Source: JAVBNH01 sp031551635 (GTDB taxonomy: Bacteria > Bacillota > Clostridia > Oscillospirales > Acutalibacteraceae). Taken from it: a stretch of DNA of 49,993 bases. Positions 8,352-15,799 of the stretch are shown here, piece by piece. The first letter of the stretch is position 1. Each line of letters opens with the position of its first letter. The position numbers were made by a program, and so were the translations under genes. The notes under the pieces were generated by a model, which saw only the letters and a program-made list of their open reading frames with translations, had not been told where the DNA came from and made no database searches. The stretch is from contig JAVBNH010000030.1 of NCBI GenBank assembly GCA_031551635.1, positions 1 through 49,993 on the forward strand, given 5' to 3'.

Positions 8352-8828
8352 TTATTGTGCTTTAGCCACATTAATAATGCTCAGTCCTTTTGATTTCGCA
8401 TAGTCAACGGTATAAGCAGTACCGCCGCGGTTTTCGCTTAAAAAACAAATACAGACACTGCTGTTGTCAGCAAGATGTCTGTTTCGTTCATGCATACACG
8501 CTTTTGTGTAGACAGGGGAGGTATATACAAATTTATCGCTGTGTAGTTTTATTTTTTCATAGAGCGCTATATCTTTTTCTGCCCAGCCCTTAGTCTGCTC
8601 GGGACATGGCAGCACTAAAATCAATTTTATTTGGGGATAAGTTTTTCTCAGAAGCAGAACTGTTTGCGCCGCAAGAGTATCAAAGCCAAGTGCGCCACCT
8701 GCGCCAAAATAAAGGTATCCGTTTTCAATCAGTTTAATAATTTCCTCTTTCAGCCGCTTTGCAATATAGTGGTATTGCTCATGCGGTATTTTTCTGTGAC
8801 CGGAAAAACAGCAGGTTTTTTCTTTCAT
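8352..8828 (-). CDS. SLOG/DUF1273 (YpsA-like) family protein
   Basis: This 158-residue protein starts with TCCFSGHRKIP, then has YFGAGGALGFDTLAAQ, LILVLPCPEQ and a late GGTAYTVDYAKSKG. These match the Rossmann-like SLOG fold of the YpsA/DUF1273 group, thought to bind a nucleotide or nucleotide-derived ligand; in Bacillus, YpsA affects cell division, and SLOG proteins recur in nucleotide-signalling and defence settings. An AAGGAG site precedes the ATG. It is transcribed away from an XRE regulator at 9016, and a perfect 23-bp inverted repeat lies between them. Substrate and role here are unknown. Confidence 0.85.
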   Translation of the reverse strand: MKEKTCCFSGHRKIPHEQYHYIAKRLKEEIIKLIENGYLYFGAGGALGFDTLAAQTVLLLRKTYPQIKLILVLPCPEQTKGWAEKDIALYEKIKLHSDKFVYTSPVYTKACMHERNRHLADNSSVCICFLSENRGGTAYTVDYAKSKGLSIINVAKAQ

Positions 8829-8878
8829 GCGTGAGACTCCTTCTTTTTTGATATTATTGCGTAAAAATGAGTTCCTGT

Positions 8879-8927
8879 AAGCTATAGTATTTCAATACGC
8901 TATCAGCGTATTGAAATACTATAGCTT
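8879..8927. repeat. Perfect 23-bp inverted repeat in a divergent promoter region
   Basis: The arm 8879-8901 (begins aagctatagtatttcaat) and its exact complement 8905-8927 are separated by atc. There is no T-run, so it is not a terminator. It lies between the SLOG gene and the XRE gene and contains promoter-like TTGAAA and TATAG words in both directions. It may be an operator or a mobile-element relic. Confidence 0.7.
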
Positions 8928-9015
8928 ATTTATTCGCTGCTAGCAATAGTTAATAATGGTAATAGCAATATAAAAGTAATAATATTGTTGAATAAGACTA
9001 ATAATGGGTGGGTTT

Positions 9016-9363
9016 ATGGTAATTAATAAAGAAGTAATAGGAAAGCGTATTCGTTTTCAACGTGAAAAAATGTCGCTGACGAGAGAAGAGTTTGCCGAAA
9101 AAGCTGATATTTCACCACAGTTTTTAGCCGAAATCGAAAACGGTACAAAGGGGATGTCCGCAGAGACACTTTATAAAATTTGTCTGAATGTCGACACGAC
9201 AGCAGATTATATTTTGATGGGCAGGCAGTCAAACGAAGGAATCAACACGCCTATAGCAGAAATACTCTCGAAGATTCCGCCGCAATACTCCCCAATGATT
9301 GAGGACATTCTGCGCGCATTTTCTCAGGCTGTCCTGCTTGAGTCAGACGATTTGCCTGAATAA
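9016..9363 (+). CDS. XRE-family transcriptional regulator
   Basis: About 115 residues from the ATG at 9016 (MVINKEVIGKRI), which has GGGTGGG just upstream; the ATG at 9004 lacks a ribosome binding site. The helix-turn-helix spans residues ~6-65 (KRIRFQREKMSLTREEFAEK, ISPQFLAEIENGTKGMSAET, YKICLNVDTTADYILMG). The C-terminal ~45 residues (ILSKIPPQYSPMIEDILRAF) are typical of small Clostridial XRE proteins. It is probably a repressor acting on nearby sites, such as the inverted repeat at 8879-8927. Its target is not visible from sequence. Confidence 0.85.
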   Translation: MVINKEVIGKRIRFQREKMSLTREEFAEKADISPQFLAEIENGTKGMSAETLYKICLNVDTTADYILMGRQSNEGINTPIAEILSKIPPQYSPMIEDILRAFSQAVLLESDDLPE

Positions 9364-9373
9364 GTGAACTAAG

Positions 9374-9397
9374 GTGGGATTGGCTTGCCAAGCCCAC
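9374..9397. repeat. Dispersed hairpin, GTGGG...CCCAC type, copy 1
   Basis: gtggg-a-ttggc-tt-gccaa-g-cccac forms a near-perfect hairpin right after the XRE gene. A copy with two mismatches is at 43394-43417. No T-run follows, so it is not a classical terminator. Confidence 0.6.
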
Positions 9398-9521
9398 AAC
9401 CCAAGTCTTGTTTATTATTGAGTTTTCAGCCCACTAAGGTACTATTTAAAATTACTATAAAACATTTAGGTAAAGGATGATTCAGTCTACACTGAAAAAT
9501 CATTGATTATCTAAAATAAAG

Positions 9522-9712
9522 TTGAGTTAATTGACTTATTAGTTGAGATAATCGTCTGAAAATTTGAGATAATTAACTTGATAATTGAGATATTTAACTT
9601 GATAATTGAGATATTTAACTTGATAATTGAGATATTTAACTGATAATTGAGATATTTAACTGATAATTGAGATATTTGTTTATTATTTGAGTTAATTGTC
9701 TTGATATTTGAG
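9522..9712. repeat. Iteron-like array: ten TTGAG repeats every 20-21 nt
   Basis: TTGAG occurs at 9522, 9543, 9564, 9585, 9606, 9627, 9647, 9667, 9687 and 9708. The best-conserved unit reads ttgagatatttaacttgata. Regular two-helical-turn spacing places every copy on the same DNA face, as expected for clustered operators or iterons. It sits immediately upstream of the AlbA_2 gene and its last copies overlap the promoter. The rest of the 9364-9784 gap shows no gene. Confidence 0.8.
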
Positions 9713-9729
9713 TTATTATATGGTATTCT
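9701..9729 (+). promoter_or_regulatory. Probable promoter of the AlbA_2/HATPase gene
   Basis: TTGATA (9701-9706), 17 nt, TATTCT (9724-9729). The last TTGAG repeat (9708) lies between the two boxes, so a protein bound to the array would block or contact polymerase. Confidence 0.55.
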
Positions 9730-9784
9730 ATTGTTGTAATACGGTTTTGAATGAATTCAAAGCAACAATAAGGAGGCTTTTTTG

Positions 9785-11221
9785 ATGCTTTCGGAGGAAT
9801 TAAAGCAATTGGCTCTTGAGATTGTCAAGCTTCGCTGTGAGCTGACCATGGTTGAGCTGAAAAAAGCGGAGGGCGGAACGCCTCAGCGGCTTTATGACAC
9901 ACTGTCATCTTTTTCAAATCAGTCGGGCGGCGGTATAATCATTTTTGGTATCGACCAGGAAAATGACTACAATATTTGCGGTGTTTATGACCCGCATGAC
10001 TTGCAGGTCAAGGTGACTGAGCAGGCAAAGCAGATGGAGCCGGTTATCCGTCCGCTGTTTACCGTGGCGCAGATAAACGACAAAACTATCGTCAGCGCGG
10101 AAATCTCGGAGTGCGATGATTATGAAAAACCCTGCTATTATCGGGGTGCGGGAAAAATGCGCGGCTCATATGTCCGTGTTGGCGACGCAGACCAACCGAT
10201 GACGGATTATGAAATCTACAGCTATGAGGTTTACCGGCGTAAGATTCAGGATGAGATGAGGAATGTGCCGGACAATATCGGCTCTGAATTAAACGAAACT
10301 CAGGTCAATTTGTTTTTATCGAAGGTTCGTTCTTTGAAACCGAATTATGCAAACCTTACTGATGAGAACTCGCTCACTCTGTGCGGCTTATATAGAGATG
10401 CTAAACCTACGCTGGCGGGAATTATGTTGTTCGGGAAATTTCCTCAGGCTAATTTCCCGGGTTTTTCTGTTACGGCGGTGGTGATTCCCGGCTATGAGAT
10501 GGGCAATATCGCGCAGGACGGCGCGCGTTTCATTGATAACAAACGCATTGAGGGCATAATTCCGGAAATGCTTGATGAGGCGATGGCTTTTGTCAACCGC
10601 AATGTCAAAGTCAGGACTATTATTAATGAAAAAGGGAAGCGCGCGGATAAAACAGAATACCCGCTGAAGGCTGTCCGCGAGATAATTTTAAATGCTCTGA
10701 TTCATCGCGATTACAGTATTCACACCGAAAGCTCGCCTATACGGATTCTTTTTTTCACTGACCGTCTCGAAGTCGAAAACCCTGGCGGACTGTACGGACG
10801 CATGACAATAAACGAGCTTGGCAAGGTGGGCGCAGACACAAGAAATCCGGCAATCGCTTCCGCGCTTGAAATATTAATCGATACCGAAAACCGCTTCTCC
10901 GGCATACCGACAATCAGGCATGAAATGGAAGCCGCCGGATTGCCTGCGCCGAAATTTGATTCCTCTCGGGGTGTTTTCCGCGTCACTTTATTCAATGGCG
11001 AAAGCTCTGAAGGTGCCGCACCCGAAAATGCTTTTGAAACGAAAGTGATTAATTTTTGTTCAAAACCCAGATCGAGAGCGGAGCTGGCGAAGCTGCTGAA
11101 GGTGTCGTCCGTTTCATATATGATGGAAAAATATATCAATCCCCTGCTTGAAAGCGGCAGGCTGAAAATGACCATTCCCGAAAAGCCCAAAAGCCGAAAT
11201 CAGAAATACTATCGCAAATAG
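9785..11221 (+). CDS. AlbA_2 (Schlafen-like) and HATPase domain putative transcriptional regulator
   Basis: About 478 residues from the ATG at 9785 with AAGGAGG 8 nt upstream; the TTG just before it is ignored. Residues ~15-130 form an AlbA_2 domain (GGGIIIFGIDQENDYNICGV), followed by a central segment and an HATPase_c_4-type domain (AVREIILNALIHRDYSI, RLEVENPGGLYG, TRNPAIASALEIL). A C-terminal winged helix follows (SRAELAKLLKVSSVSYMMEK). This is the COG2865 architecture, usually annotated as an ATP-binding protein or putative transcriptional regulator; its biochemistry is poorly known. The repeat array immediately upstream suggests autoregulation. A terminator follows. Confidence 0.85.
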   Translation: MLSEELKQLALEIVKLRCELTMVELKKAEGGTPQRLYDTLSSFSNQSGGGIIIFGIDQENDYNICGVYDPHDLQVKVTEQAKQMEPVIRPLFTVAQINDKTIVSAEISECDDYEKPCYYRGAGKMRGSYVRVGDADQPMTDYEIYSYEVYRRKIQDEMRNVPDNIGSELNETQVNLFLSKVRSLKPNYANLTDENSLTLCGLYRDAKPTLAGIMLFGKFPQANFPGFSVTAVVIPGYEMGNIAQDGARFIDNKRIEGIIPEMLDEAMAFVNRNVKVRTIINEKGKRADKTEYPLKAVREIILNALIHRDYSIHTESSPIRILFFTDRLEVENPGGLYGRMTINELGKVGADTRNPAIASALEILIDTENRFSGIPTIRHEMEAAGLPAPKFDSSRGVFRVTLFNGESSEGAAPENAFETKVINFCSKPRSRAELAKLLKVSSVSYMMEKYINPLLESGRLKMTIPEKPKSRNQKYYRK

Positions 11222-11285
11222 AAAAAATATTGATTGATGAGAACAATGCGTTTACCTTTTTCAAACATGCATTTTTTTACTCCTG

Positions 11286-11320
11286 CTCGGTAATACAATG
11301 GTATTGCCGGGTGTTTTTTT
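11286..11320 (+). terminator. Rho-independent terminator
   Basis: An 11-bp stem (ctcggtaatac/gtattgccggg, with GU pairs), loop aatg, then tgttttttt. It ends the AlbA_2 gene. Confidence 0.85.
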
Positions 11321-11485
11321 ATGTCTAATCATCAAGTTTGTTACTTATTTTCAATAACGCCTCAATTCCTATGCTTAGTGTCATTATATAGGAAATGTTC
11401 CGTTATTTCAATAATAATTAAGGAATAATTCTATTACATATGATGCATGTGTAGCGTACAATATGGTAGAAGGCAGGTGAAACAT

Positions 11486-11794
11486 GTGTTTGAAGATGAT
11501 TTTGTTAATCGTTTAACCATGTTGCGTTTAGCAAAAGGTGTTTCAGCGAGAGATATGAGTCTTTCTATAGGGCAGAACGCAAGTTATATTAACAATATTG
11601 AATCCGGCAAAGCTCTTCCATCGATGTCGGCTTTTCTGACTATCTGCGACTACTTAAATGTTTCTCCAAGCGAATATTTTGAAACGGGGAACAATAATCC
11701 GGAACGCATAAAACAAATAATTGATGATTTAAAATTTTTAAGTAATGAGCAATTAGAACATATTGCAGCAATTGTAAAAGGACTTAAAGTATGA
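11486..11794 (+). CDS. XRE-family regulator
   Basis: About 102 residues. The preferred start is GTG at 11486 (VFEDDFVNRLTMLR), preceded by the AGGCAGGTG ribosome binding site; an in-frame ATG at 11447 would add 13 residues that look non-coding. Helix-turn-helix: RLAKGVSARDMSLSIGQNA, YINNIESGKALPSMSAF, then a C-terminal helix ending LEHIAAIVKGLKV. Its stop overlaps the start of the next, broken, XRE gene (ATGA), indicating a former translationally coupled pair. Target unknown. Confidence 0.8.
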   Translation: MFEDDFVNRLTMLRLAKGVSARDMSLSIGQNASYINNIESGKALPSMSAFLTICDYLNVSPSEYFETGNNNPERIKQIIDDLKFLSNEQLEHIAAIVKGLKV

Positions 11795-12028
11795 AAATCG
11801 AAGAAGCTGTAAAAAACAGAATTCATGAGCTGTGCGCGGAAAAAAATTTACAATAAACAAATTGGGAACACTTTGCGGAATTACACAGTCAACCTTAAAA
11901 AATATCACCTCGGGACGCAACGGTGCAACTGTTTTAACGGTAAAAAGATTTGTGACGGTTTGGATATGACTATTGCGGAATTTTTCAACACCGATGAATT
12001 TATAATGCTGGAGCAAGAAATCGAATAA
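11791..12028 (+). pseudogene. XRE-family regulator broken by two frameshifts
   Basis: The ATG at 11791 gives MKIEEAVKNRIHELCAEKN before a stop at 11854. The next frame continues TINKLGTLCGITQSTLKN and then LTVKRF; the third frame resumes CDGLDMTIAEFFNTDEF and ends at 12028. Joined, the three pieces form one intact ~79-residue helix-turn-helix protein. Each junction is explained by loss of one base, near 11850 and near 11950. It overlaps the preceding XRE gene by 4 nt. It could be a real pseudogene or two assembly errors in homopolymer runs (aaaaaaa, aaaa). Confidence 0.8.
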
Positions 12029-12052
12029 GCCGTTTTATTGAGATATTGTCTG

Positions 12053-12081
12053 TTGACGAGCGAGATTGTTTATGCTAAAAT
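12053..12081 (+). promoter_or_regulatory. Promoter of the DUF4143 ATPase gene
   Basis: TTGACG (12053-12058), 17 nt, TAAAAT (12076-12081), about 40 nt before an AGGAGGGG ribosome binding site. Confidence 0.7.
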
Positions 12082-12121
12082 AAAAACACATTTTAGATTT
12101 GCATATTAGGAGGGGTGAGAG

Positions 12122-13375
12122 ATGTATATCAAACGAAAAATTGAACAGACTGTTTTAAATATCAGCAGCACATTTCCCGTTCTAATGCTGACAGGACCCC
12201 GGCAGTCAGGCAAGACCACACTGTTGAATAAAATAAGAGAGCCAAACAGAAAATATGTGACACTCGATGACCCAGACGAGAGATTGTTTGCAAAAACGGA
12301 ACCTTCTGCTTTTTTAGAGCGGTATAGTCCGCCTGTAATAATTGATGAGATTCAATACGCTCCGGAGTTGTTTTCCTATATTAAAATATATGTTGACGCT
12401 CATAAAAACTGCGGCGATTTTTGGCTTACAGGCTCGCAAATGTTTCATATGATGAAAAATGTCTCGGAGAGTCTGGCGGGAAGGGTCGGTGTAATAAATT
12501 TATACGGTCTTTCAAACAATGAGATTAGCGGTAACCTGTTTAACCAATATGTCACCGGCAAAGAGGAGCTTTTTAAACGCATTGACACCGCGAAGCCGAT
12601 GTGCCTCCCTGATGTATTTGATAGAATATGGAGAGGCGGAATGCCGAGGCTTTATGAACAGCCGAATGTGAACCATGAGGATTACTACTCGTCATATGTG
12701 CAGACATATTTAAGCCGTGATATCCGTGAACTGACACAGGTTGCGGATGAACTGGCTTTTTACAAATTTTTGCGTGTCGCTGCAGCACGCACAGGGTCGA
12801 TAGCTAACTATGATTCCCTTGCTAAGGAAGCTGAAATATCAGCGCCTACAGCAAAAAAGTGGCTGTCCCTTCTGGTCTCCGGCGGAATTGTAATATTAAT
12901 TGAGCCATATCATAATAACGCTCTGAAACGTGTAGTAAAATCGCCGAGGATGTATTTTTTAGACACGGGACTCGCGGCACATCTCACAAAATGGAGTAGT
13001 GCGGAGGTGCTGGAATCCGGTGCTATGGCGGGTGAATTTTTCGAAACTTATGTTGTTTCTGAAATTTATAAAAGCTACACTAATGTTGGGAAAACGCCGC
13101 CGCTTTATTTTTATCGGGACAGCAATTCAAAAGAAATTGACCTGATAATATGGCAGAACGGTACGCTGTATCCGATAGAAATCAAAAAAAGCTCAAACCC
13201 CACCGGGGCGACAAAAAATTTTAATGCATTGAATCCGGCGGCGGAGGAAAGTAATTATGATGAGCTGTCAAAGCATTTAAAAATGAATATAGGAACAGGC
13301 AATGTAATATGCCTTGCCAATAATTTGCGCCCGGCAGGCGAAAATAGCTGGACTGTTCCCGTGTGGTTGATATAA
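12122..13375 (+). CDS. AAA ATPase with DUF4143 domain
   Basis: A 417-residue protein. Walker A is GPRQSGKTT at ~25-33, Walker B is VIIDEIQYAP, and sensor 1 is WLTGSQMF. The C-terminal half is a DUF4143-type domain: a winged helix (SIANYDSLAKEAEISAPTAK) and a PD-(D/E)XK-like core (FYRDSNSKEIDLIIW...YPIEIKKS). This matches the large AAA_14/DUF4143 family of uncertain function, abundant in anaerobes and often in accessory DNA. The ribosome binding site is AGGAGGGG. The gene stands alone with its own promoter. The lysine of the nuclease-like motif (IEIKKS) is present. Confidence 0.88.
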   Translation: MYIKRKIEQTVLNISSTFPVLMLTGPRQSGKTTLLNKIREPNRKYVTLDDPDERLFAKTEPSAFLERYSPPVIIDEIQYAPELFSYIKIYVDAHKNCGDFWLTGSQMFHMMKNVSESLAGRVGVINLYGLSNNEISGNLFNQYVTGKEELFKRIDTAKPMCLPDVFDRIWRGGMPRLYEQPNVNHEDYYSSYVQTYLSRDIRELTQVADELAFYKFLRVAAARTGSIANYDSLAKEAEISAPTAKKWLSLLVSGGIVILIEPYHNNALKRVVKSPRMYFLDTGLAAHLTKWSSAEVLESGAMAGEFFETYVVSEIYKSYTNVGKTPPLYFYRDSNSKEIDLIIWQNGTLYPIEIKKSSNPTGATKNFNALNPAAEESNYDELSKHLKMNIGTGNVICLANNLRPAGENSWTVPVWLI

Positions 13376-13467
13376 GTTTTACGATGAAATATTTAACAAT
13401 GCGCCCCGTTAAAGCTCCTCACGAAAGCACACATATTACAAAAAATGAAATATTCCGGAAATTTTTC

Positions 13468-13497
13468 TTGACAGACATGCCGGAAATGTGTTATAGT
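13468..13497 (+). promoter_or_regulatory. Strong promoter of the leader-peptide/methyltransferase unit
   Basis: TTGACA (13468-13473), 18 nt, TATAGT (13492-13497). The transcript would begin around 13504, ~34 nt before the leader ORF and ~225 nt before the methyltransferase. Confidence 0.85.
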
Positions 13498-13537
13498 TAC
13501 AAAAATTTATTTTCACAGAAAATGTAAAGGAAAAATT

Positions 13538-13639
13538 ATGACTGCTCTGTTTTTCTTAAATCAGAACACCGATATGTACACCTGCCCGGCGATGGGTTGG
13601 TGCTTTTCGGCCGTTGGTGATTTAAATATAGAGAGTTAA
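13538..13639 (+). CDS. 33-residue leader peptide (putative attenuator)
   Basis: This short ORF begins MTALFFLNQNTDMYTC and continues PAMGWCFSAVGDLNIES, with an AAAGGA ribosome binding site 6 nt before its ATG. It lies wholly between a consensus promoter and an intrinsic terminator in the untranslated region of the methyltransferase gene. The arrangement matches ribosome-mediated attenuation leaders of antibiotic-resistance genes. It contains a local hairpin (13579-13602). Its segment cggccgtt (13608-13615) can pair with aacggttg (13663-13670), the terminator's 5' arm. No homology is claimed; coding is inferred from position and ribosome binding site. Confidence 0.65.
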   Translation: MTALFFLNQNTDMYTCPAMGWCFSAVGDLNIES

Positions 13640-13662
13640 AATAATTCTATATTGTAATAATT

Positions 13663-13698
13663 AACGGTTGAAGTATAAAAAGCTTCAGCCGTTTTTTA
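13663..13698 (+). terminator. Intrinsic terminator/attenuator upstream of the methyltransferase
   Basis: The stem aacggttgaag (13663-13673)/cttcagccgtt (13683-13693) with one GU pair is followed by tttttt. It sits 31 nt before the methyltransferase start, so read-through would be needed for expression. The 5' arm can instead pair with leader segment 13608-13615. Confidence 0.8.
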
Positions 13699-13728
13699 TA
13701 TATAATTTTTAGAAAGGGTGGTATAGTC

Positions 13729-14613
13729 ATGAAAACAAGTAAAATCAAGGTATTCCTCAGTAAATTATTCTCAGGAAAAACGCGAAGCAGATATTATGAG
13801 GACGAAAACTCCGATAACTATGTTATCGCTCATTATTCAAAGCGCAACGAGGATTTGCGCTTTAACAGCAGGCACGGCTCGGTGGAGTTCCTCACAACCA
13901 TGCGTTATATCCACCGTTACACCTTTGAAGGCGCGAAAATTCTCGAAATCGGCGCGGCTTCGGGACGTTACTCGCACGCTCTCGCTCTTGAGGGTTATGA
14001 GGTTGACGCCATCGAGCTGGTCCAGAAAAACATCGATATTTTTAACTCCAAAACTCAGCCCGGTGAAAAAATTACAGTTCGGCAGGGCAATGCCCTCGAC
14101 TTGTCCTTTATTGCTGACGAAAGCTATGATATAACTCTTCTGCTGGGTCCGTTATACCATCTGTATACTCAGGAGGATAAGCTAAAAGCGATGAATGAGG
14201 CAATTCGCGTAACCAAAAAAGGCGGGGTGATTTTCTGCGCCTACTGCCTTTGTGATGTTTCCATTTTGAGGTATTGCTTTGTTAAGGGGCATATTCACGA
14301 GGTGCTTGAGAACGGACTGCTGAAAATCGGCGAATTAAATTTGGGTGAATACACTTATAAAGTAGCTTCCAGACCTGAAGAAATTTTTGAAATTGTCAGA
14401 AAGGAGGACATTGACGCCCTAGTGGCGCAGCTTGAGGTTGAACGCCTTAATTATGTCGCGACAGACCTTTATACAAATCATATTCCGGAAACCATTGATA
14501 AGCTTGACGATAAGACCTTTGAAATTTATCTGAATTACCATTATTTTTTGTGCGAGCGTCCGGATATGCAAGGTTTGTCACATCACAGTGTAGACATACT
14601 TAAAAGGAAATAA
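13729..14613 (+). CDS. Class I SAM-dependent methyltransferase
   Basis: A 294-residue protein with motif I ILEIGAASGRYSHALA at ~77-92, a following acidic strand (VDAIELVQKNI), motif TVRQGNALDLSF, and a post-motif LLGPLYHL ahead of AIRVTKKGGVIFCAYC. This is the UbiE/Methyltransf_11-25 type fold. It lacks Erm-type N-L/I-P-Y motifs, so it is not an obvious 23S rRNA methylase; a small-molecule or tRNA/rRNA substrate is open. AAAGGGTGG precedes the ATG. The leader ORF and attenuator upstream suggest induction by translation stress, perhaps a ribosome-targeting antibiotic that the enzyme modifies or counters. Confidence 0.8.
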   Translation: MKTSKIKVFLSKLFSGKTRSRYYEDENSDNYVIAHYSKRNEDLRFNSRHGSVEFLTTMRYIHRYTFEGAKILEIGAASGRYSHALALEGYEVDAIELVQKNIDIFNSKTQPGEKITVRQGNALDLSFIADESYDITLLLGPLYHLYTQEDKLKAMNEAIRVTKKGGVIFCAYCLCDVSILRYCFVKGHIHEVLENGLLKIGELNLGEYTYKVASRPEEIFEIVRKEDIDALVAQLEVERLNYVATDLYTNHIPETIDKLDDKTFEIYLNYHYFLCERPDMQGLSHHSVDILKRK

Positions 14614-14669
14614 TGCTTTACTGTGCTTGGTAATAATAACCCTAACTATGACCTGACCCCTAAACACCT

Positions 14670-14700
14670 ATGTGAACGATGATTTAATCATCGTTCACAT
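14670..14700. repeat. Dispersed palindrome GTGAACGATGATT, copy 1
   Basis: A perfect palindrome, atgtgaacgatgatt, a central t, then its complement. Relatives are at 19899-19926, 43611-43635 and, degenerate, 4457-4480. It lies downstream of the methyltransferase. There is no T-run, so it is REP-like rather than a terminator. Confidence 0.75.
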
Positions 14701-15064
14701 ACAGTGTCGTCTTGCTTTTTGTTGGAAAACAAGTTTCGAAAATGCCGGTTATCTAAAAAATTCTACTATCTTTTTTAAAAAGTTTATAAGATATTGCATT
14801 CTTAAACACCTCACTTTCTGCAGACAAACGAAAGCTTATCACATTCTTTTTAGACATGAGCTTTTCCTGATTGTTCTTTCGTATCTCTCCTGCATGTGAT
14901 AATATATCACACTAGTGACTAAATGTCACGTCAAGTGGAGCAAGAGGGTAAATATTTGTCTCGAAAGGGTATTTATTTTCTAATCGGTAAAAACAAATTC
15001 ATTTTTTTAAGTTATTATTAGTATTAGTCCTGTTAATGCCTGTTTTTAAAAAGGAATGCATGTC
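14701..15064. other. Untranslated region upstream of the two-component operon
   Basis: No convincing gene: the open frame at 14672-14899 starts inside a palindrome and has no ribosome binding site. Two short inverted repeats, tgtgat/atcaca (14895-14911) and gtgac/gtcac (14915-14929), precede the LytTR-type direct repeats at 14942-14971. No AgrD-like pheromone gene is seen. Confidence 0.5.
14942..14971. promoter_or_regulatory. Putative LytTR operator upstream of the two-component genes
   Basis: Direct repeats aagagggta (14942-14950) and gaaagggta (14963-14971) are separated by exactly 12 bp, the 9-12-9 geometry known for LytTR-family (AgrA, ComE) sites. A near-identical arrangement is at 17261-17290, upstream of the dockerin genes. 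It is about 95 nt before the response-regulator start. Confidence 0.7.
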
Positions 15065-15799
15065 ATGAAAATTGCCATATGTGACGATGATTATAATGTA
15101 ATAAATCAATTAAAGACGCTTGTACAAATCTATTCGGCTCAGCACAGGCTTGATGTTCTTATAGACTGCTTCAACAGCGGCGAAAGCTTTTTGCTGTCCC
15201 GCGAGAAGTATGATATTATTGTTCTTGATTATCAGATGAAAAAAATTGACGGTCTTGAAACTGCCAGACAGATACGCCGGAACAACAACTGCAGCGCGAT
15301 TATTTTTCTAACAAATTATCCGGATTTTGTGTTTGAGGCATTCAAGGTCAACACCTTCCGCTTTTTAAAAAAGCCCCTCGTTACCGAGGAGCTTTACAAC
15401 GCGCTTGATGATTATTTCGCCATGTTCGGCGATGATTATCCTATTATAATAAACTACGAGAGAGTCAACACGACTGTTTTAACTAACGAAATAATATATC
15501 TTGAAGCGAATAATAAACAGTGCACTCTCTATACAGTAGAGGGAATGCTGAAATGCTCAAAGCCCATGGGAAATGTAGCAGAGCAGCTGCCACGCTCGCA
15601 TTTTTACAGGGTAAACCGATTTTATATAGTCAATTTTAATTACATTTCAAAATATGATGATAAAAACATTTATCTCTCAGGAGATAAATCTGTGCATGTA
15701 ACACGGAATTACCTGACTGCGTTTAAAAATGCTTATCGAGAATATTCAAACCTTAAAAACGTTAAAAGAACAGAAAAAAGGGGCTGCAGCATTGATTGA
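15065..15799 (+). CDS. LytTR-family response regulator
   Basis: About 244 residues from ATG 15065 (MKIAICDDDYNV) with AAGGA 9 nt upstream; earlier ATGs at 15056 and 15060 are too close to it. Receiver domain residues 1-120: acidic pocket CDDD, phospho-acceptor Asp55 in IIVLDYQM, switch Thr in FLTNY and Lys in FLKKPL. The LytTR DNA-binding domain is at ~140-235 (ANNKQCTLYT, LPRSHFYRVNRFYIVNFNYI, HVTRNYLTAFK). It is AgrA/VirR-like. It overlaps the kinase gene, so they are one operon. The 9-12-9 repeats upstream imply autoregulation, and the same sites upstream of the next genes suggest they are the targets. Confidence 0.92.
   Translation: MKIAICDDDYNVINQLKTLVQIYSAQHRLDVLIDCFNSGESFLLSREKYDIIVLDYQMKKIDGLETARQIRRNNNCSAIIFLTNYPDFVFEAFKVNTFRFLKKPLVTEELYNALDDYFAMFGDDYPIIINYERVNTTVLTNEIIYLEANNKQCTLYTVEGMLKCSKPMGNVAEQLPRSHFYRVNRFYIVNFNYISKYDDKNIYLSGDKSVHVTRNYLTAFKNAYREYSNLKNVKRTEKRGCSID

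Noticed and set aside
8879..8927. Inverted repeat as a transcription terminator
   Set aside because: No T-run on either side, and it lies upstream of both flanking genes.
9522..9712. Repeat array as CRISPR
   Set aside because: Units are only 20-21 nt with no unique spacers, and there are no cas genes.
13729..14613. Methyltransferase as an Erm-type rRNA methylase
   Set aside because: Motif I fits but the Erm N-L/I-P-Y motif is missing; similarity is to UbiE-like enzymes.
14672..14899. 75-residue open frame before the two-component genes
   Set aside because: It starts in the palindrome, lacks a ribosome binding site and does not look like AgrD.
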